Positions 48,931-61,015 of a stretch of DNA of 64,000 nt are shown here, in pieces. This DNA is from Hydractinia symbiolongicarpus (Eukaryota; Cnidaria; Hydrozoa; Anthoathecata; Hydractiniidae), in contig NC_079883.1 in NCBI RefSeq assembly GCF_029227915.1, forward strand, positions 14,384,001 through 14,448,000. Direction: 5' to 3'. Position 1 is the first letter of the stretch; every line of letters begins with the position of its first letter. The position numbers and the translations under genes are program-made. The notes beneath the pieces were generated by a model. It had not been told where the DNA came from, did not search any database, and saw only the letters and a program-made list of their open reading frames with translations.

Positions 48931-48955
48931 TTTATTTATTCGTTTATTTATTTAT
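48931..48955 (-). terminator. cluster of polyadenylation signals, minus strand
   Basis: TTTATTTATTCGTTTATTTA on the plus strand gives several AATAAA on the minus strand. It lies 50-75 bases past the proposed stop of the minus-strand gene at 49005, a fitting place for its 3' end. Confidence 0.45.
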
Positions 48956-49004
48956 ATTTAACTAAGTTTGCATATAATACAGAAACAATCTTTTCCTAAA
49001 AGTT

Positions 49005-49131
49005 TCAACGAGCAACAGAGAAGACAGGGCCGTGTTCAAGTTTTAAGGAAAGTTTTAGTACGAGACAAAGTAGCCGTAAGAGTTGTTGTTTACGACATTT
49101 TCTTTTTCGCGACAAGAATTCTTTGCCAAAA
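49005..49131 (-). CDS. possible terminal exon of the minus-strand low-complexity gene
   Basis: After the acceptor ATTATTTTCAAAG a minus frame stays open for 42 codons to a TGA at 49007-49005 (FGKEFLSRKRKCRKQ ... GPVFSVAR). It matches the phase (2) of the mini-exon at 49449-49406 and is followed by AATAAA signals. Another minus frame (REKENVVNNNSYGYFVSY) is also open, so the choice is uncertain. Confidence 0.28.
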
Positions 49132-49405
49132 CTTTGAAAATAATGCATGAAAAGGGAAATGCGAAAAATAATGTATCTTAGCTAACTCTAAATTGGTAGG
49201 CGTATAATTTAATAAAGGTAAAATACTATGGCATCACAAGGTATTCATCCCATTAAATTAAGGACTTCTTTTCTGACATTATTCTTTGCCTTTTTTAAAA
49301 GGTATTTTCGTTCCTATGCTTTCCTGCTCTTTTTAGCTATATATGAAGGATGTTCCATCTTTTTATCGTCATCAATGAAGAGTGATATCAAGGAGACCAT
49401 CTTAC

Positions 49406-49449
49406 CAGTTTGCCAGCATGTCCATGATATTATTAAGACCATCTGGATT
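49406..49449 (-). CDS. possible 44-base internal exon of the same gene
   Basis: After TTTATTTTATACCATAG the minus strand reads NPDGLNNIMDMLAN and two bases, then the donor GTAAGA. Phase 0 at its start fits the preceding exon, which ends EEK|GTAGGA. The segment is short, and the surrounding bases also form an 82-codon plus ORF. Confidence 0.3.
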
Positions 49450-49818
49450 CTATGGTATAAAATAAATAAATGGTAGATCAACTGTGGAGCATTACATTAC
49501 ATCAGAATTGCAATGTACATGAGTTTAGAATCGCGTTTCCCGCAGGCCTTAAGTTTAAAAAGTATTTCGTGAAAGAAAATTCCGCGTGTGGTTATTTTGC
49601 AAATTTGACTGGCTGCGCTTAACTCTGAAATTATTGCTTTATCTAATAATACTTCGTTTATGTGGTACCAAGATTGATCGCATTCTATAACTAGCGAGAT
49701 AAACCATAGAACTCTAATGAACTAAGCCTTATATTTTTTTCGCAACTTTCTGGCGTATGACTTGCAAAATTAGAATTAGGAAAGAGTCAAACAAAATCAC
49801 AAGCATTATGATTCCTAC

Positions 49819-52800
49819 CTTTTCTTCAGTACTGCTTTTCAGAGACAGCCCAACATCATCTTTATCGTTTGCTAACGAGTTTTCCATAACAAGAGAATTG
49901 TCTGAGCTGGTTTTTGAAGGGGACGCGCTTTTCTTTAGACTATTTCTTCGTTTCATACTTCCCGACTTACTACCGCTTCTTTTCCGACTTCTCGTGCTGC
50001 TTTTTCTTGTCAATTCTGCCGAGCTAATATTCTCGTTTACATCTCCATTGGCAAACAAAATGTCATTGTCGTTTTTACTCGTTATATCCAAATCACTCTT
50101 TACACTGTAGGAACTTGTACTACGCGGAGTGTTGGTTACAATACTAGATCCTGAACTACCATGTTTCATGATGGCGGATGAGAGCTCTGCTGTGAAGCTG
50201 TTTGAGGAGGCACTTTTTAACGGTTGAGCCTCGGCTTTCGTGTTAGTTGTTGTGCTTTGTGAATTTTGTCGTTTAATATATTGTTCTTCAATATTAACCT
50301 TAGATATATTGCTTTCTTGTTTTAGGCCGCCACTTTGGATTTGTGAACCTACATTTTGTTGTAAGGCACCGCCATTTTGATGATTAAGCTCGCCATTTTG
50401 TTTTTTTGAGGCGCCGTTTTGTTGCGGAAGGTCGCCATCTTGAGTTGTTTTGTAATTTTTATATATATTCTGACCTGTTTTCTTTTTGTTTCGATAACCG
50501 TTTATGCTTTTCTGAGCGATTTCTTCTTTCGTTTTTACGCTGTTTATATTTAAGTATTTTTCGCGCTGCACCTTTGCTTCGTTGTAATTTTTATATAACC
50601 TTTCCCGAAGTTCTTCCAGGGTCTCATAATTTCGATGATCATTCGTCGTAAGGTCGGTCGAACTGGCTTTCTTGTTCTTGTTCTTTTTGTTTTTTGTGTT
50701 AGCGTTGTTTTTATTTTTTCTTTCAGCTTCTGGCGTTGGAGGAAATCTCAATTCTTGTAAGGACTAAAAAGAGATGTAATATAGTCAAATAAAAATATAC
50801 AAGTAATAAATATGATTAAAAATTAGTTCATTTAAAATACTTCACAAAAACAATCTACTTATTCGCACTGCTTGTAACAAAGTTTTTACATCCGGGTATT
50901 CTGGCGCATCCACTGTTCCAAGTAAATAGACAACGGTCTAAGATTTTAAACTTAGCATTAAAAAGCTTACATTTCTTTTCATAAGAAACCTAACTACAAC
51001 TTCGTTCCCAGGGCATCTTGTATCTTTTCTGAAATCGGGACGGCGTCCTGATTAAAAAAAGGACAACAGGCGCTTGGAAAGAGGTTAGCCCAACCAATGA
51101 TCTTATATTTCTTACATTTCTTGATGGGTTTCTTGAAAAAAAAATTTTTTCATTGGAAAATAGATTTTTTCTTTGCCAAATTAAGCATGCATTTAAAGTG
51201 TGGATAAAAATTTCGTTACTATATTTTTACTTTACTTTAAAATATATTTTAGAGGAAACTATTAACCGCCAAATTATACTGAAAGTTATAAAAATTTTTG
51301 CGGAAGGATGTTTCAAACGCAGAAAACGATACAATAATAATATTATTGGAACCTTCTGCTGTGTGGATGCTTGTTCAAAGCCAGTTAAACAAAACAATTT
51401 TTCTTCTCTTAGCATAATAATAGATTCCATCTTGTATTTTAATTTTTTTATAAAACGCCAAGCACATCCGCTACAATTTTGTTTGGTTGAAAAAACAATT
51501 CGTGAATCGTTATTGAATTTAAATAGTGTCAAAATTAATTTTACATGAAGAAATTGAATGCTCAATTCAAGTGCATATTTCTCAATCATAATAGCCATAT
51601 TTTGTTCAAAATGGTGGCCGAATCGCTATTTCGTGCTAAGGGTGCACGAAATAGAGATACCCGGAATATATATATATATGTACGACGAGCAAATTCGCCG
51701 AGTTTTTTACGGACTAGTAACTAGTCTCAGCTCTCCTCCTTATTTAATAATAAATTTTCAATAATGACATGGAAGATTTGTTACAGAGGTTTGAAAAAAA
51801 CTTGCAGATGAAATCGGGGAGACAAGATTGATGAAAAGAGAACAGTAATCTGATGAAGATTGACACTTGAAACGCACAGCTAGAAGGGAGATGGGCATTT
51901 TTATTAAAATCTCTCCAAAATGATCTGGAGTGTTTTTTCACTTTGGCACAAGTTGTAAACAAGTAATATGAAAAAATTGAGAAGTAATCGAGAATTCTAT
52001 ATTTACATTTTTACTTAAATAACAGAGGCAAACATGTAAACAAATAAAATTATGGGAAGTTACTGGTAAATATGTGTAGTTGTGGATATACAAAGCATTA
52101 ATCTATTTTTAAGATATTAATTATCGAGACAAAAACATACCTTAGTTTCCCAAGAAAATGGACCAGCGAATCCATCTTGTATGAAGTCCTGAAAAACAGA
52201 CAGAAATTAAAATTTACAACAAGTCAGTAGTCGGTAGCCCTTGGATTAATCCATGGGTTCACCCGTACGTGATATATCGCATTTCGTGTGCACGTAGACA
52301 ACCTACAAATTTGCGCAGAGACAGCTATCGCTACTGTGATACCATTACAAACATCATTAATATAGAGACGAATCTTCAGTTGTTTTGTTAGTGGCTCTTT
52401 TTATTATTACCAGGAGATATCTTTGTGGTTAAACTCGCATATATTAATGACATGCAAGGTAAGTTTGTAATCGAGGTTAATACTTGGGTACTATTGTACT
52501 GAAACAGAGCGATTAAAAACGTTATGTCGGATCCGATTAATGTTATTTATAAAAGATAAGGACATATTTCTACCATTCTTAAACAATAATGGCTGCAATG
52601 CTGTTTTATATCGACATTGTGAAGAACTGATCACAACGGTGTCAGCTTTAGTTACAAAGGAATTTAAAAAATGCAAAAATCTTTTATATACACGGTATTA
52701 ATTTTATTAATCTGACTAGTAGTTTTAGATTTTATTTTTAACAAATAAATTTACGTGACACACATGCTCGTCACGATCAAGTGTGTCAGCTGTCGCGCAA

Positions 52801-53909
52801 ATGACGCACACTGTGACGCGCGTTGACGGAAATAATGACCGTTGGGTATAGGCTACATTGTTTATGGACGCTTAAAAATAAGTCCGACTGATCAGAGGCG
52901 TACTTTTTTATTTAAAAGGGCGTATTAAATATTAAATTTTGGGAATAGGCCGCGTTTTGTTTAGACGTCCAATGTTTATTAAACACAGGCTTATGTGCTA
53001 ACGAATGTTTTGTGATATCTCTAGCGTTTTTACTTGAACTTAACTTTGTTTCAAAAGCACCTGTGGTTTTTATGATCTAAACTATATTCTAGCAATGTCA
53101 ACATATGTCGAGTTCTCGCTAGCAACAGTTTCATTTTAGTTGATATGCCAAATTCTTTATGCTCCGAAACCTTCACTCAAACCTAGAGTCATGGATCAAG
53201 CAAAGTCTATTTGTGAAACGGTTATATTACAACCTTAACCGCTGAGATTCTTTGCGCCAGTAATAGGACCCTGAGAACGAGTTTGTGTGTGTTTTAAAGG
53301 TTATATCACTGCAAACTAACCGTTAGCCCGTGAAATCATTAGGATTATATCGCCTTTGCTAATTCGGACAAATATATTTTACCCATTCTTAACACGAAAA
53401 TGGCCTGCCTGACTGACAAAATTCGGGTGGTAAAATTAGAGACAAGTCAACATACCGAAACATCACTGTCAATACTGCCTGTCTCTTCATCTTCGTTAAA
53501 TTTTACAGTACGTATCCTTGGAAACCACTCTGCATTACTTAAATAAAAATCTTCTGCTTCTACTTCATATTTCCTGATTGCTCTGTCCCTAATTAATTCC
53601 TTATTTAACTCTTTATCAAAATCATGAGAAGTGAGGTTGTCGTATTCTTTTCCCAATTTATTTATAACATATTTATGATTGTCAATTATTGTTTTGCCTA
53701 TTTTTCCATAAGTACTGAAGTGATCGAGGCAAGTTTTTAAAGAGATCTCTTCGGACTTTTTCGAAGATAGAAGTTCTCCTGAGGAGTTGATGCGCTTGAA
53801 GAATTTCATCTCCTTTTTTGATGCTGTATGAAATTAATTCTTCATATGTTTGTTGGTTATAATTTTTTTGTGTCCTGTCAAAGTTTTTCAAGCAACTTGG
53901 TACACAGGC
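49819..53909 (-). CDS. unrecognised low-complexity, basic protein (main exons)
   Basis: Three minus exons with clean splice sites, all phase 0: 53809 (or 53909) to 53456, donor GTATGT; 52188-52141, acceptor TTTTTCAG, donor GTATGT; and 50763-49819, acceptor CTTTTTAG, donor GTAGGA. The 118 + 16 + 315 residues hold a helical N-terminus (LKTCLDHFSTYGKIGKTIID, NAEWFPRI), DFIQDGFAGPFSWETK, then SLQELRFPPTPEAE. A long disordered part follows with KNKKNKNKK, Gln/Gly-rich near-repeats (LPQQNGA, LNHQNGG, LQQNVG, LKQES) and a basic SRKRSGSKSGSMKRRNSLKK stretch. The ATG at 53809 has an in-frame stop upstream. A better N-terminal extension (CLKNFDRTQKNYNQQTYEEL) lies in another frame and would join if an A6 run near 53815-53820 were A5. 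If intron retention occurs after 49819, the frame ends in a membrane-like tail (VGIIMLVILFDSFLILILQV) at 49729. No family recognised; transcribed towards UVSSA. Confidence 0.72.
52227..52270 (+). repeat. hairpin-bearing dispersed repeat, copy 2
   Basis: AGTCGGTAGCCCTTGG then ATTAAT and CCATGGGTTCACCCGT, the same design as 45714-45800 with compensating-looking changes in both arms (CCCTTGG/CCATGGG leaves one mismatch). It lies in an intron of the minus-strand gene. Confidence 0.6.
53316..53360 (+). repeat. hairpin-bearing dispersed repeat, copy 3, decayed
   Basis: AACCGTTAGCCCGTGAAATC keeps the left arm of the repeat but the right arm is lost; GCCTGCCTGACTGACAAAAT about 70 bases on resembles the GACAGACAG tail of copy 1. 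It lies in the first intron of the minus-strand gene. Confidence 0.45.
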
Positions 53910-53949
53910 CTATTTGTCTACTGAAAGTTTTCCAGTTTAATAAACCCTA

Positions 53950-56540
53950 AAGATCTTAATTTTCAATTTTTCTAAATTAAAGATCACAAGTAGATCACAA
54001 AATCTTTTTATATTTTCCAGATGCTAAATCAAAAATGTTCACAAATGATATTTCTTAACATCCAATCCTCATATATACAACCAAAACATATTACTATTCG
54101 CGAATCTCTGATCTATACTCTGTTTCAAATACAGCCATGTTAAACAACACTATTATCATATTATTTTATACTTGTTATATTATTCCTCCATTATATGTTT
54201 AATTCTGTTCTTGTGTTTTATGTTTCCTGAAAGAAAAACTGCGTTCTTAACAGAATTGTATTAATGTTTGTTGAAATATATTTCTTGCACTGATATGCTA
54301 GTCGAGTCTATTAACTCAACCACTCAAGCGTAACATTTTAAGATCTCTCGTTGTTAAACCACTTTTTTTTTATTTTAATAATGTTCTTTTACGCGAAGCG
54401 TGCACAGGAATTTACATATATTTTATTACCATTATTATTTTTATTTGCGTAGTAATAATATGTATTAATATCAGCATTAGAAAAGCATTTGTACTGCCAC
54501 TATCTTTTTGATTCGAGAAACCATTTCAAACTATTATAAATTCTATACAGAGTATTATAAACAACAACAAAAAGCATTTAATAGAGTTATATTAAAAAAA
54601 TTTGTTCACACAATCAGGAACAGCTTAATTGTTTTGTGATTCTATGATTAAGTGAAGTGATAACATGCATCTAAGATGTGATGTTTGCAATTAGCGGTTA
54701 GCACGTGCGCCTGTCATTCCCAGCGCGCGCTGTTTACGTCAAAACGCTTTTCGACATTTGCGTGTTATGAAATTGATTGATCTCACAAAAGTTTGGCGGG
54801 AAAAAATTCGAAGTTGCCATTTTGGAAAGAAATAAATATCTCAAGTTGTAGCGGCGAGAAAAGAGAATATATTTTTCAACATCTAACGGAATATTATACG
54901 ACAGAGTAGCAATATAACTTTAGGTAACAAGTTTTTAATAGTTATAATATATAAATGTATATAAACAGTAATAAACATTTGATTTTTGTGTTGCTAAATA
55001 AATGCCACAAAATTGACACCAATATTTCTTGATAAATAAAATAATCAAATCGGCAGAATTGATGATAGGTAGCAAGCAAACCTATTTTTGCACTGATCGA
55101 CGTCGATCGGTTCGAAGAATTTTGTTACCGAAGGAACCCGCTATTACCTATGGAAAGGGAGGGAGGCATTATGAAATTTTGCATAACTTTCGTCACGCCA
55201 TTGAAACAATTTGTTTTGTGTGACTTTGCGCTATAGCAGAAAAATGTAAGAATGTAATCAAATGCAACCAATGAAATGTAGCAGGATTTGAAAAAACTGA
55301 GTGAGGTCTGGATAATCTGCTATACCGAAAAGGTACTTGAAAAAAAGGGAGAGAAAGAACTTATATATATTTGAGACAGGTGTTGATTTTATGTTAAGTG
55401 TTGAAATTATTTTGAAGTATAACTAACCACGTTGTTGAATTTCTTAGTGCTTATACACTTCATTTTAAAGATTTTAATTCAAGTTTTCGTGTTGGCAGCT
55501 GGGTAGATAATAATTGAAGATTAGTTTTGACTGATTGGTCCACCAAGTTTATTTAAAAAAGATAAATTTAATAGTTCGTCGTAAGGTTAATTAAAATTGA
55601 ATAATTAAAATCCTGGCATTGGTAAAAAAAATCAAAAGTAAAAGGAGGTATATTTAGCTAGAATTGATGTGCTTTTTTGCAGAAAGTGTCATCGGTTTGA
55701 TGGTTAGCTAAAATTCGTTCTTGTTTGTGTTTTTGTCTGCTAAAATATACTATAAATTTTAGCAGAAGGTCAAAAAAGATTGGTACCCATTAGTACTCAT
55801 AACCATGTTTAATTACCGTCATATTAGTCTCCCAAAATTTTAAACTGAGAGGCATCCTCGTTGTCAGGGAATTTTTTCCCTTTTGTATGAGATATATCTT
55901 GATATTTCAGAAATAAAAAAATCCCTCAGAACAAGGGTGTAACAAAAGTCCAGTTTTAAAAATAATAAAAAGCCTGCTAATAATTCCGGTGTTTACCCAA
56001 AATTTTTGCTCAATACCCTGAGAACATATAATCATTCGTGAAGAAATTTGAAAAATAAATGAGTTGTCCTATAAACGAGTATAAACGATCGGAAAACGAA
56101 AGCCACTAGTCGAAATCAATGTTAGTTGTGTTAGAAAGAAATTTTTAGACTTTATACTATACTGCTAAGACAACAAGAAAAAAAATTAATACCTCATCGT
56201 CAAAAATTATTGTCATCCTTCTCTCTATATCTTAAAAAGCTTTGTCGTGATCAAAATCGTCAAATCGCAAGAGAGTTGTAAAAAAATATTCAAGACATGA
56301 CGAAAAAAATATTTTAATTGTTGTTTTGTACATAGTATGTGAATAAGAAAAACAAACAAGGATAACCATGTGACATTTTAAAACGTGATTCAAAGTGTCT
56401 CTTCTACAATAAATATTGTGATTTTAAAAGGGTCTATGTCATCGTTTTTTATAGCTAATACATCGTATTAAGTGTTTGGAAACCAGATCGTATTACATTC
56501 TTAGCATTAAGAATAGATATAACAGAATAACTTATTAGTT
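53950..56540. other. no supported gene; possible 5' flank of the minus-strand gene
   Basis: AT-rich; ORFs up to 64 codons look like chance. The upstream exons or promoter of the minus-strand gene should be here, but I could not place them. Confidence 0.4.
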
Positions 56541-56549
56541 AGAGACCTT

Positions 56550-56646
56550 GAATTCCCTTAAGTTTTTAAGCAGCATTTTATTATTTCACAATGATTAAGC
56601 ATCATTGTGAAAGAATAAAATGTTGCTTTAAAACTTAAGGGAATTC
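56550..56646. repeat. 97-bp near-perfect palindrome (hairpin)
   Basis: Left arm 56550-56595 starts GAATTCCCTTAAG and ends TTTCACAATGAT; the right arm 56601-56646 is its complement with 3 mismatches in 46 and a 5-base loop (TAAGC). It could be a MITE, a very recent inversion-duplication or a hairpin RNA precursor. No target duplication is obvious. Confidence 0.8.
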
Positions 56647-56659
56647 GTTCCATAGACAA

Positions 56660-57235
56660 TTTAACAGAAATACAGCAAGATCACGCTTTATTTTGCTAGA
56701 TTATCAGCTAGCAAAATATATAATAAACAGTTTTTATATACTAATGTTTATAGATACAAAGTCAAGTCAAGTCTAATATGATCTCTACTTGTTCCATGCT
56801 TTTGACAAATGAAGCGCAGAGAAATGCTTTTTTAGGTTGTTCTTAAGAAAAGCTAGGTTAGAAGCACTAATTGTATTGTCGGCCTAAACTTATAATACAT
56901 TTGGATACAAATTATATATTTTAGTAAAATGAGGTTAAAATCCTAAGCCTAAAGTGAAGGAAATACTTAACTAATCGTAAGCATTTGCTTAGAAGTGATA
57001 ATTTGTCTGAATATTAACCATCTAGAAATGATCACCTCGATGTAATATGAACACAGATTTTATCATAGGGCTCTCATCATATCAAAGTTATAATTCTTTT
57101 CCTTTCCTCTAAGGTAATTCTGAATTTTAAAAGTGTTGGATGACTAAACCTTTAAGTGTGGATGAGTAATAGTTGAAACTGTTGACATCATAATTCTCAA
57201 GAGTGCTTAATTGTATTTTCCTGCGCAAAATTGCA
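56660..57235. other. no supported gene
   Basis: AT-rich sequence with no recognisable exon or element. Confidence 0.45.
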
Positions 57236-57254
57236 CATGCAAAAGGATAACGTT

Positions 57255-57812
57255 TTTAAGGTGTTGGGTGGTTTTAAGGTGATGTGTGGTTCTAAGGTGA
57301 TGTGTGGTTCTAAGGTATTGGGTGGTTTTAAGGTATTTGGTGGTTCTAAGGTATTTGGTGGTTCTAAGGTGTTGGTTGGTTCTAAGGTATTGGGTGGTTC
57401 TAAGGTACTGGGTGGTGCTAAGGTACTGGGTGGTGCTACAGGTGTGTGGTGGTTCTAAGGTATTTGGTGGTTCTAAGGTATTTGGTGGTTCTAAGGTATT
57501 TGGTGGTTCTAAGGTATTTGATGGTTCTAAGGTATTTGGTGGTTCTAAGGTATTTGGTGGTTCTAAGGTATTTGGTGGTTCTAAGGTATTTGGTGGTTCT
57601 AAGGTATTGGGTGGTTCTAAGGTATTTGGTGGTTCTAAGGTGTTGGTTGGTTCTAAGGTATTGGGTGGTTCTAAGGTATTGGGTGGTTCTAAGGTATTTG
57701 GTGGTTTAAGGTATTTGGTGGTTCTAAGGTATTGGGTGGTTCTGAGGTATTGAGTGGTTCTAAAGTACTGGGTGGTGCTAAGGTACTGGGTGGTGCTACA
57801 GGTGTGTGGTGG
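57255..57812. repeat. 18-bp minisatellite (about 30 units)
   Basis: The unit TTCTAAGGTATTTGGTGG varies at a few positions (ATTGGG, GTTGGT, GTACTGGG). A segment ending GGTGCTACAGGTGTGTGGTGG occurs at about 57400-57453 and again 360 bases later, i.e. 20 units, showing a block duplication. Because 18 is a multiple of three, several frames stay open on both strands: GSKVFG and VVLRYL on plus, LEPPNT and YLRTTQ on minus, with a minus ORF of 228 codons. I see no splice or start context that selects one, so a noncoding VNTR is the safer call. Confidence 0.9.
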
Positions 57813-57829
57813 GGCGTAGGCAAAGCCCC

Positions 57830-59150
57830 ATTTTTCCATACACAATAAATAAAACAAAAAATAGCCATTAATTAAACATATGTTTTGTGACATGACTTAC
57901 CTACTGATTCGCTATATTATTAAACGCGTTCCCAAGTTAACGCCTATTCCCCTTCCCCCTAGACTAAAGAAGGAAAATGATACGTTTTTTTAGTCGGGTG
58001 ACATATAGTCCTTAAATAAACTTAACCTTTTATAAAAATAACTTTTATAAAATCTACTCATTTTTGAGCTTCTCCTTGATGGGAATAAGAAAAGAATAAA
58101 AAATCACTTTCCAATCTCTTTCAGTTAAGATAAACAACCCGTCGATCACGTGTTCTAAATTCTATTTAGTTAAATTCCTGAACAAATCCACCAATAGCGT
58201 CTTATGAATAAGATAGAACCAACTAATACAATTGCCTGGTCTGGTGTCCTAAAACCAAATGATAACAAAATTGGTCATTAAATTTCCGTGATGCAATATT
58301 TCCTGCTGTCAATTATAATCATCGCCAAAATCGGGAAAATAAATCTGGCTCCTCATCTGCATGTCATTACCAGCCCACACAAAACATATCATATCGACCA
58401 CAAATATTTTTTACTCTTTTATATTGCAACATAACACGATATACGTGTTGCCTTTTTGGCAGCTGTCGACTAACTATTACTGTGATCTCGTCTTGAAGCA
58501 TGTCTCTTTAATGTTGTCTAGCTATTAGGAAAAATTTAGAATAGAAAGTCTGTGTAAATTTCTTTTGGTTCCGACAACAACCTTGTCAACCAATAAGGTG
58601 AAAGAGAAATAAAAGCTTATGTTTCTTTCTGGATTTCAAACGTGGTTTAAGGATAACCCAATTCGCTATTCTGCTTTTGAATTAGCACTCCCTAGTCTCC
58701 TGCGCGTGATTTAAAGTATCGTATGTAGAGAAAAATGTTGTGTGACAGTGGCTTCCATCTTACGCACATGCTATTGTTTCTAGTGCTTTCTGCTTGGGTA
58801 GTGATATTGATTTATGCTAAAAACTAAGTCCTGGCGTTAAGGTTAAGATAAATAAGTTACTTTCAAATAATTCTTTTTTCACGTGGTTGGTAATTATTTT
58901 TAAAAAAGTGTAATTTTTTAGCAATCGTACCACGCACTTTAGAGGCGGTCAAGTTGAGCCTAGCGCAGACCGGTCACCATTGGATATTTTATTGAAATTT
59001 TTGCTCGCCATAAGATATTTGATGGACATTTCGCTGCGGTCTAACCAAAAAAATTAAAAAAATTCGTAGCTACAATCCGGACATAAGTTTTTATAAAAAT
59101 AAACTTTAAATTTTAAAGTTTGCAACCATAACCAAGCGGGAAAGATTTTT
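57830..59150. other. no supported gene
   Basis: No coding exons or element ends could be supported on either strand. Confidence 0.45.
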
Positions 59151-59164
59151 ATCATTTCTTGATA

Positions 59165-59305
59165 ATGATAAGTTAACAGGCGACGTTTCGGGAGATCCTT
59201 CTCCCATCATTGGGCAAAGTTAAATGATGTTGAGCGTGTATTTATATAACTTTAAATTTATTATATATAATTATATAAATACATGCTCAACATTAACATA
59301 CACCC
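59165..59305 (-). repeat. retroelement-tail-like segment with inverted repeat
   Basis: On the minus strand ATGATGGGAGAAGGATCTCC then CGAAACGTCG recalls the hammerhead-like tails of Penelope-like elements (CTGATGA-stem-GAAAC), but two core bases differ. Beside it, ATGTTGAGCGTGTATTTATA (about 59231) and its inverted copy ending GCTCAACAT (about 59292) form a ~22-bp hairpin. Confidence 0.35.
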
Positions 59306-59309
59306 CTGC

Positions 59310-61010
59310 CAAAATAAAAACTTGCAGCCTACCAGTTGCAGAGAAACAAGAAATGATGTTTGGCCGTTTCCAGAAATAGCAAAATAAAAGGGTTATTTGC
59401 AAATATCACTTACAGGATTGTAGATGGCGATTTCTTAAACTCTGAACAAGTTCCGACGATATCAAAATGTTCTATTTTAATGACGTATTTAAATATTTAG
59501 TTTGGTTAATTGTTTATTATGGCTACGCACATGTAAGTTTTCAAAATTTATTGTGGATGAATTTTATACATAAGCATTTAAAACAGCTGTTCCAAAGCTA
59601 TATATTGAAAAAACTTATTCAATCGCTATTAATTATCAAAGTAGGGCCTTACAGCTTACCTATGAAAGTAAATATGGTGTACATTACATCATAGAAGCAA
59701 GTTTATAAGAAATATCAGAAATGACTGACACATAAGAACAAAATATGACCAGTGTCTTTATTCAGAAAAAACACAACAATAAGGAAATAGCCAAGGAGAT
59801 TTTCGTACAATCATTGTTATAATTTCGCGAAAATTTATCTTACGTCTTTGTAATTGTAATTTTCTTGCTGAATTGTTTTGTTATCAGCTAAGCAAAGTGC
59901 GAAAAGGTTACCCTCATTGACTACCAGCACAGTGGGTGGCCATCGTTTTTCGCAATGTCCTACGTCACATTTATTATTCCTGTCACTCACGCCAGTTACA
60001 ATACATCATTAAACAACGCAATGTCGATTTCTCTTGACTAACTAGGGGCTCGCCTGTATATATATGGAATTCACCCACCAATCATAATTTCCCTCTCAGT
60101 CAAAATTTTTTTTTTTAGAATTACCCGTTTTCGTACGTAAAATTATGTTGCAAATAAATAAACATGTCAAAATGTCCAACAAATATTAAAATGAACTCAA
60201 AAAAACAGAGTTTTATATAAAAGGTGTTATATATTTTGTCAAGTTAAATTTAAAAATATACTATTTTTTTTTCGCAAATAACATAATTTAAATAATATCT
60301 GTCCAATACATTTTCTTGATTATTTTTAATTACCATTTTCAAGAATGTTTTTACACGCGGATTTCCTTAATTCTTCAAAGAAACTAAAAATGCTACTGTT
60401 ACTAAAATTAGAAATTTTGTCTTTTCTAGCAGTAAATGGTTGCCTTAAAAGCTAACTTTTAAAATGAAAAAATTGTGTAATAAACTTCGTATTACTTACA
60501 TACTACTTTAGCAAGAAAAAAAGTGATCTCTATTGGATCGAGTTTTTAGCTCACCGTATAAACACCGGAAATATTGCAGCTAATAATAACAAGAGAAACC
60601 ACGCAATTTTAACGCTCCCCCCGAGTAGGATCTGAATATCCTTAAAAGGACAATGTAAAGCAGATTTTCATCAGCTTTTTCTCGAATTCGTAAATCTTTA
60701 TACGCTTTCCTTAACTCCAATAGAAATATTCAAATATTCTAGTCCTGATAATCTAAAAGAAATGACTTTTGTAGGAGATTGCGGTGGGCTGAATCTTCCA
60801 ATTTTTAAAAGGAAGACAAATTCCTGACATAAATAATTGCAAAGGAGGGAAAATCTTGGAATCGCGTGACCACAAGCAATCGAGACAGCCGTTTCTATTT
60901 AAGTAACACACACTCCAAACTTGTTTAACTTTACCTTGTGAATATTCACAGCGGACTCAGTACTTATTATTAGTTTATTTAGTAACGTCCAAAATCCTAT
61001 ATTGCGCTAA
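59310..61010. other. no supported gene
   Basis: Short hydrophobic chance ORFs only (for example 75 codons at 59467-59694, without domain signature). Confidence 0.45.
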
Positions 61011-61015
61011 TTGTT

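Noticed and set aside
49757-50651. Plus ORFs of 117 and 81 codons opposite the low-complexity gene
   Set aside because: Antisense shadows; the minus strand has the splice sites and the biased residue composition.
51840-51880. Hammerhead-like CTGATGA..GAAAC at about 51852-51874
   Set aside because: Stem II would be only two or three weak pairs and no matching strand for stem III is seen upstream or downstream.
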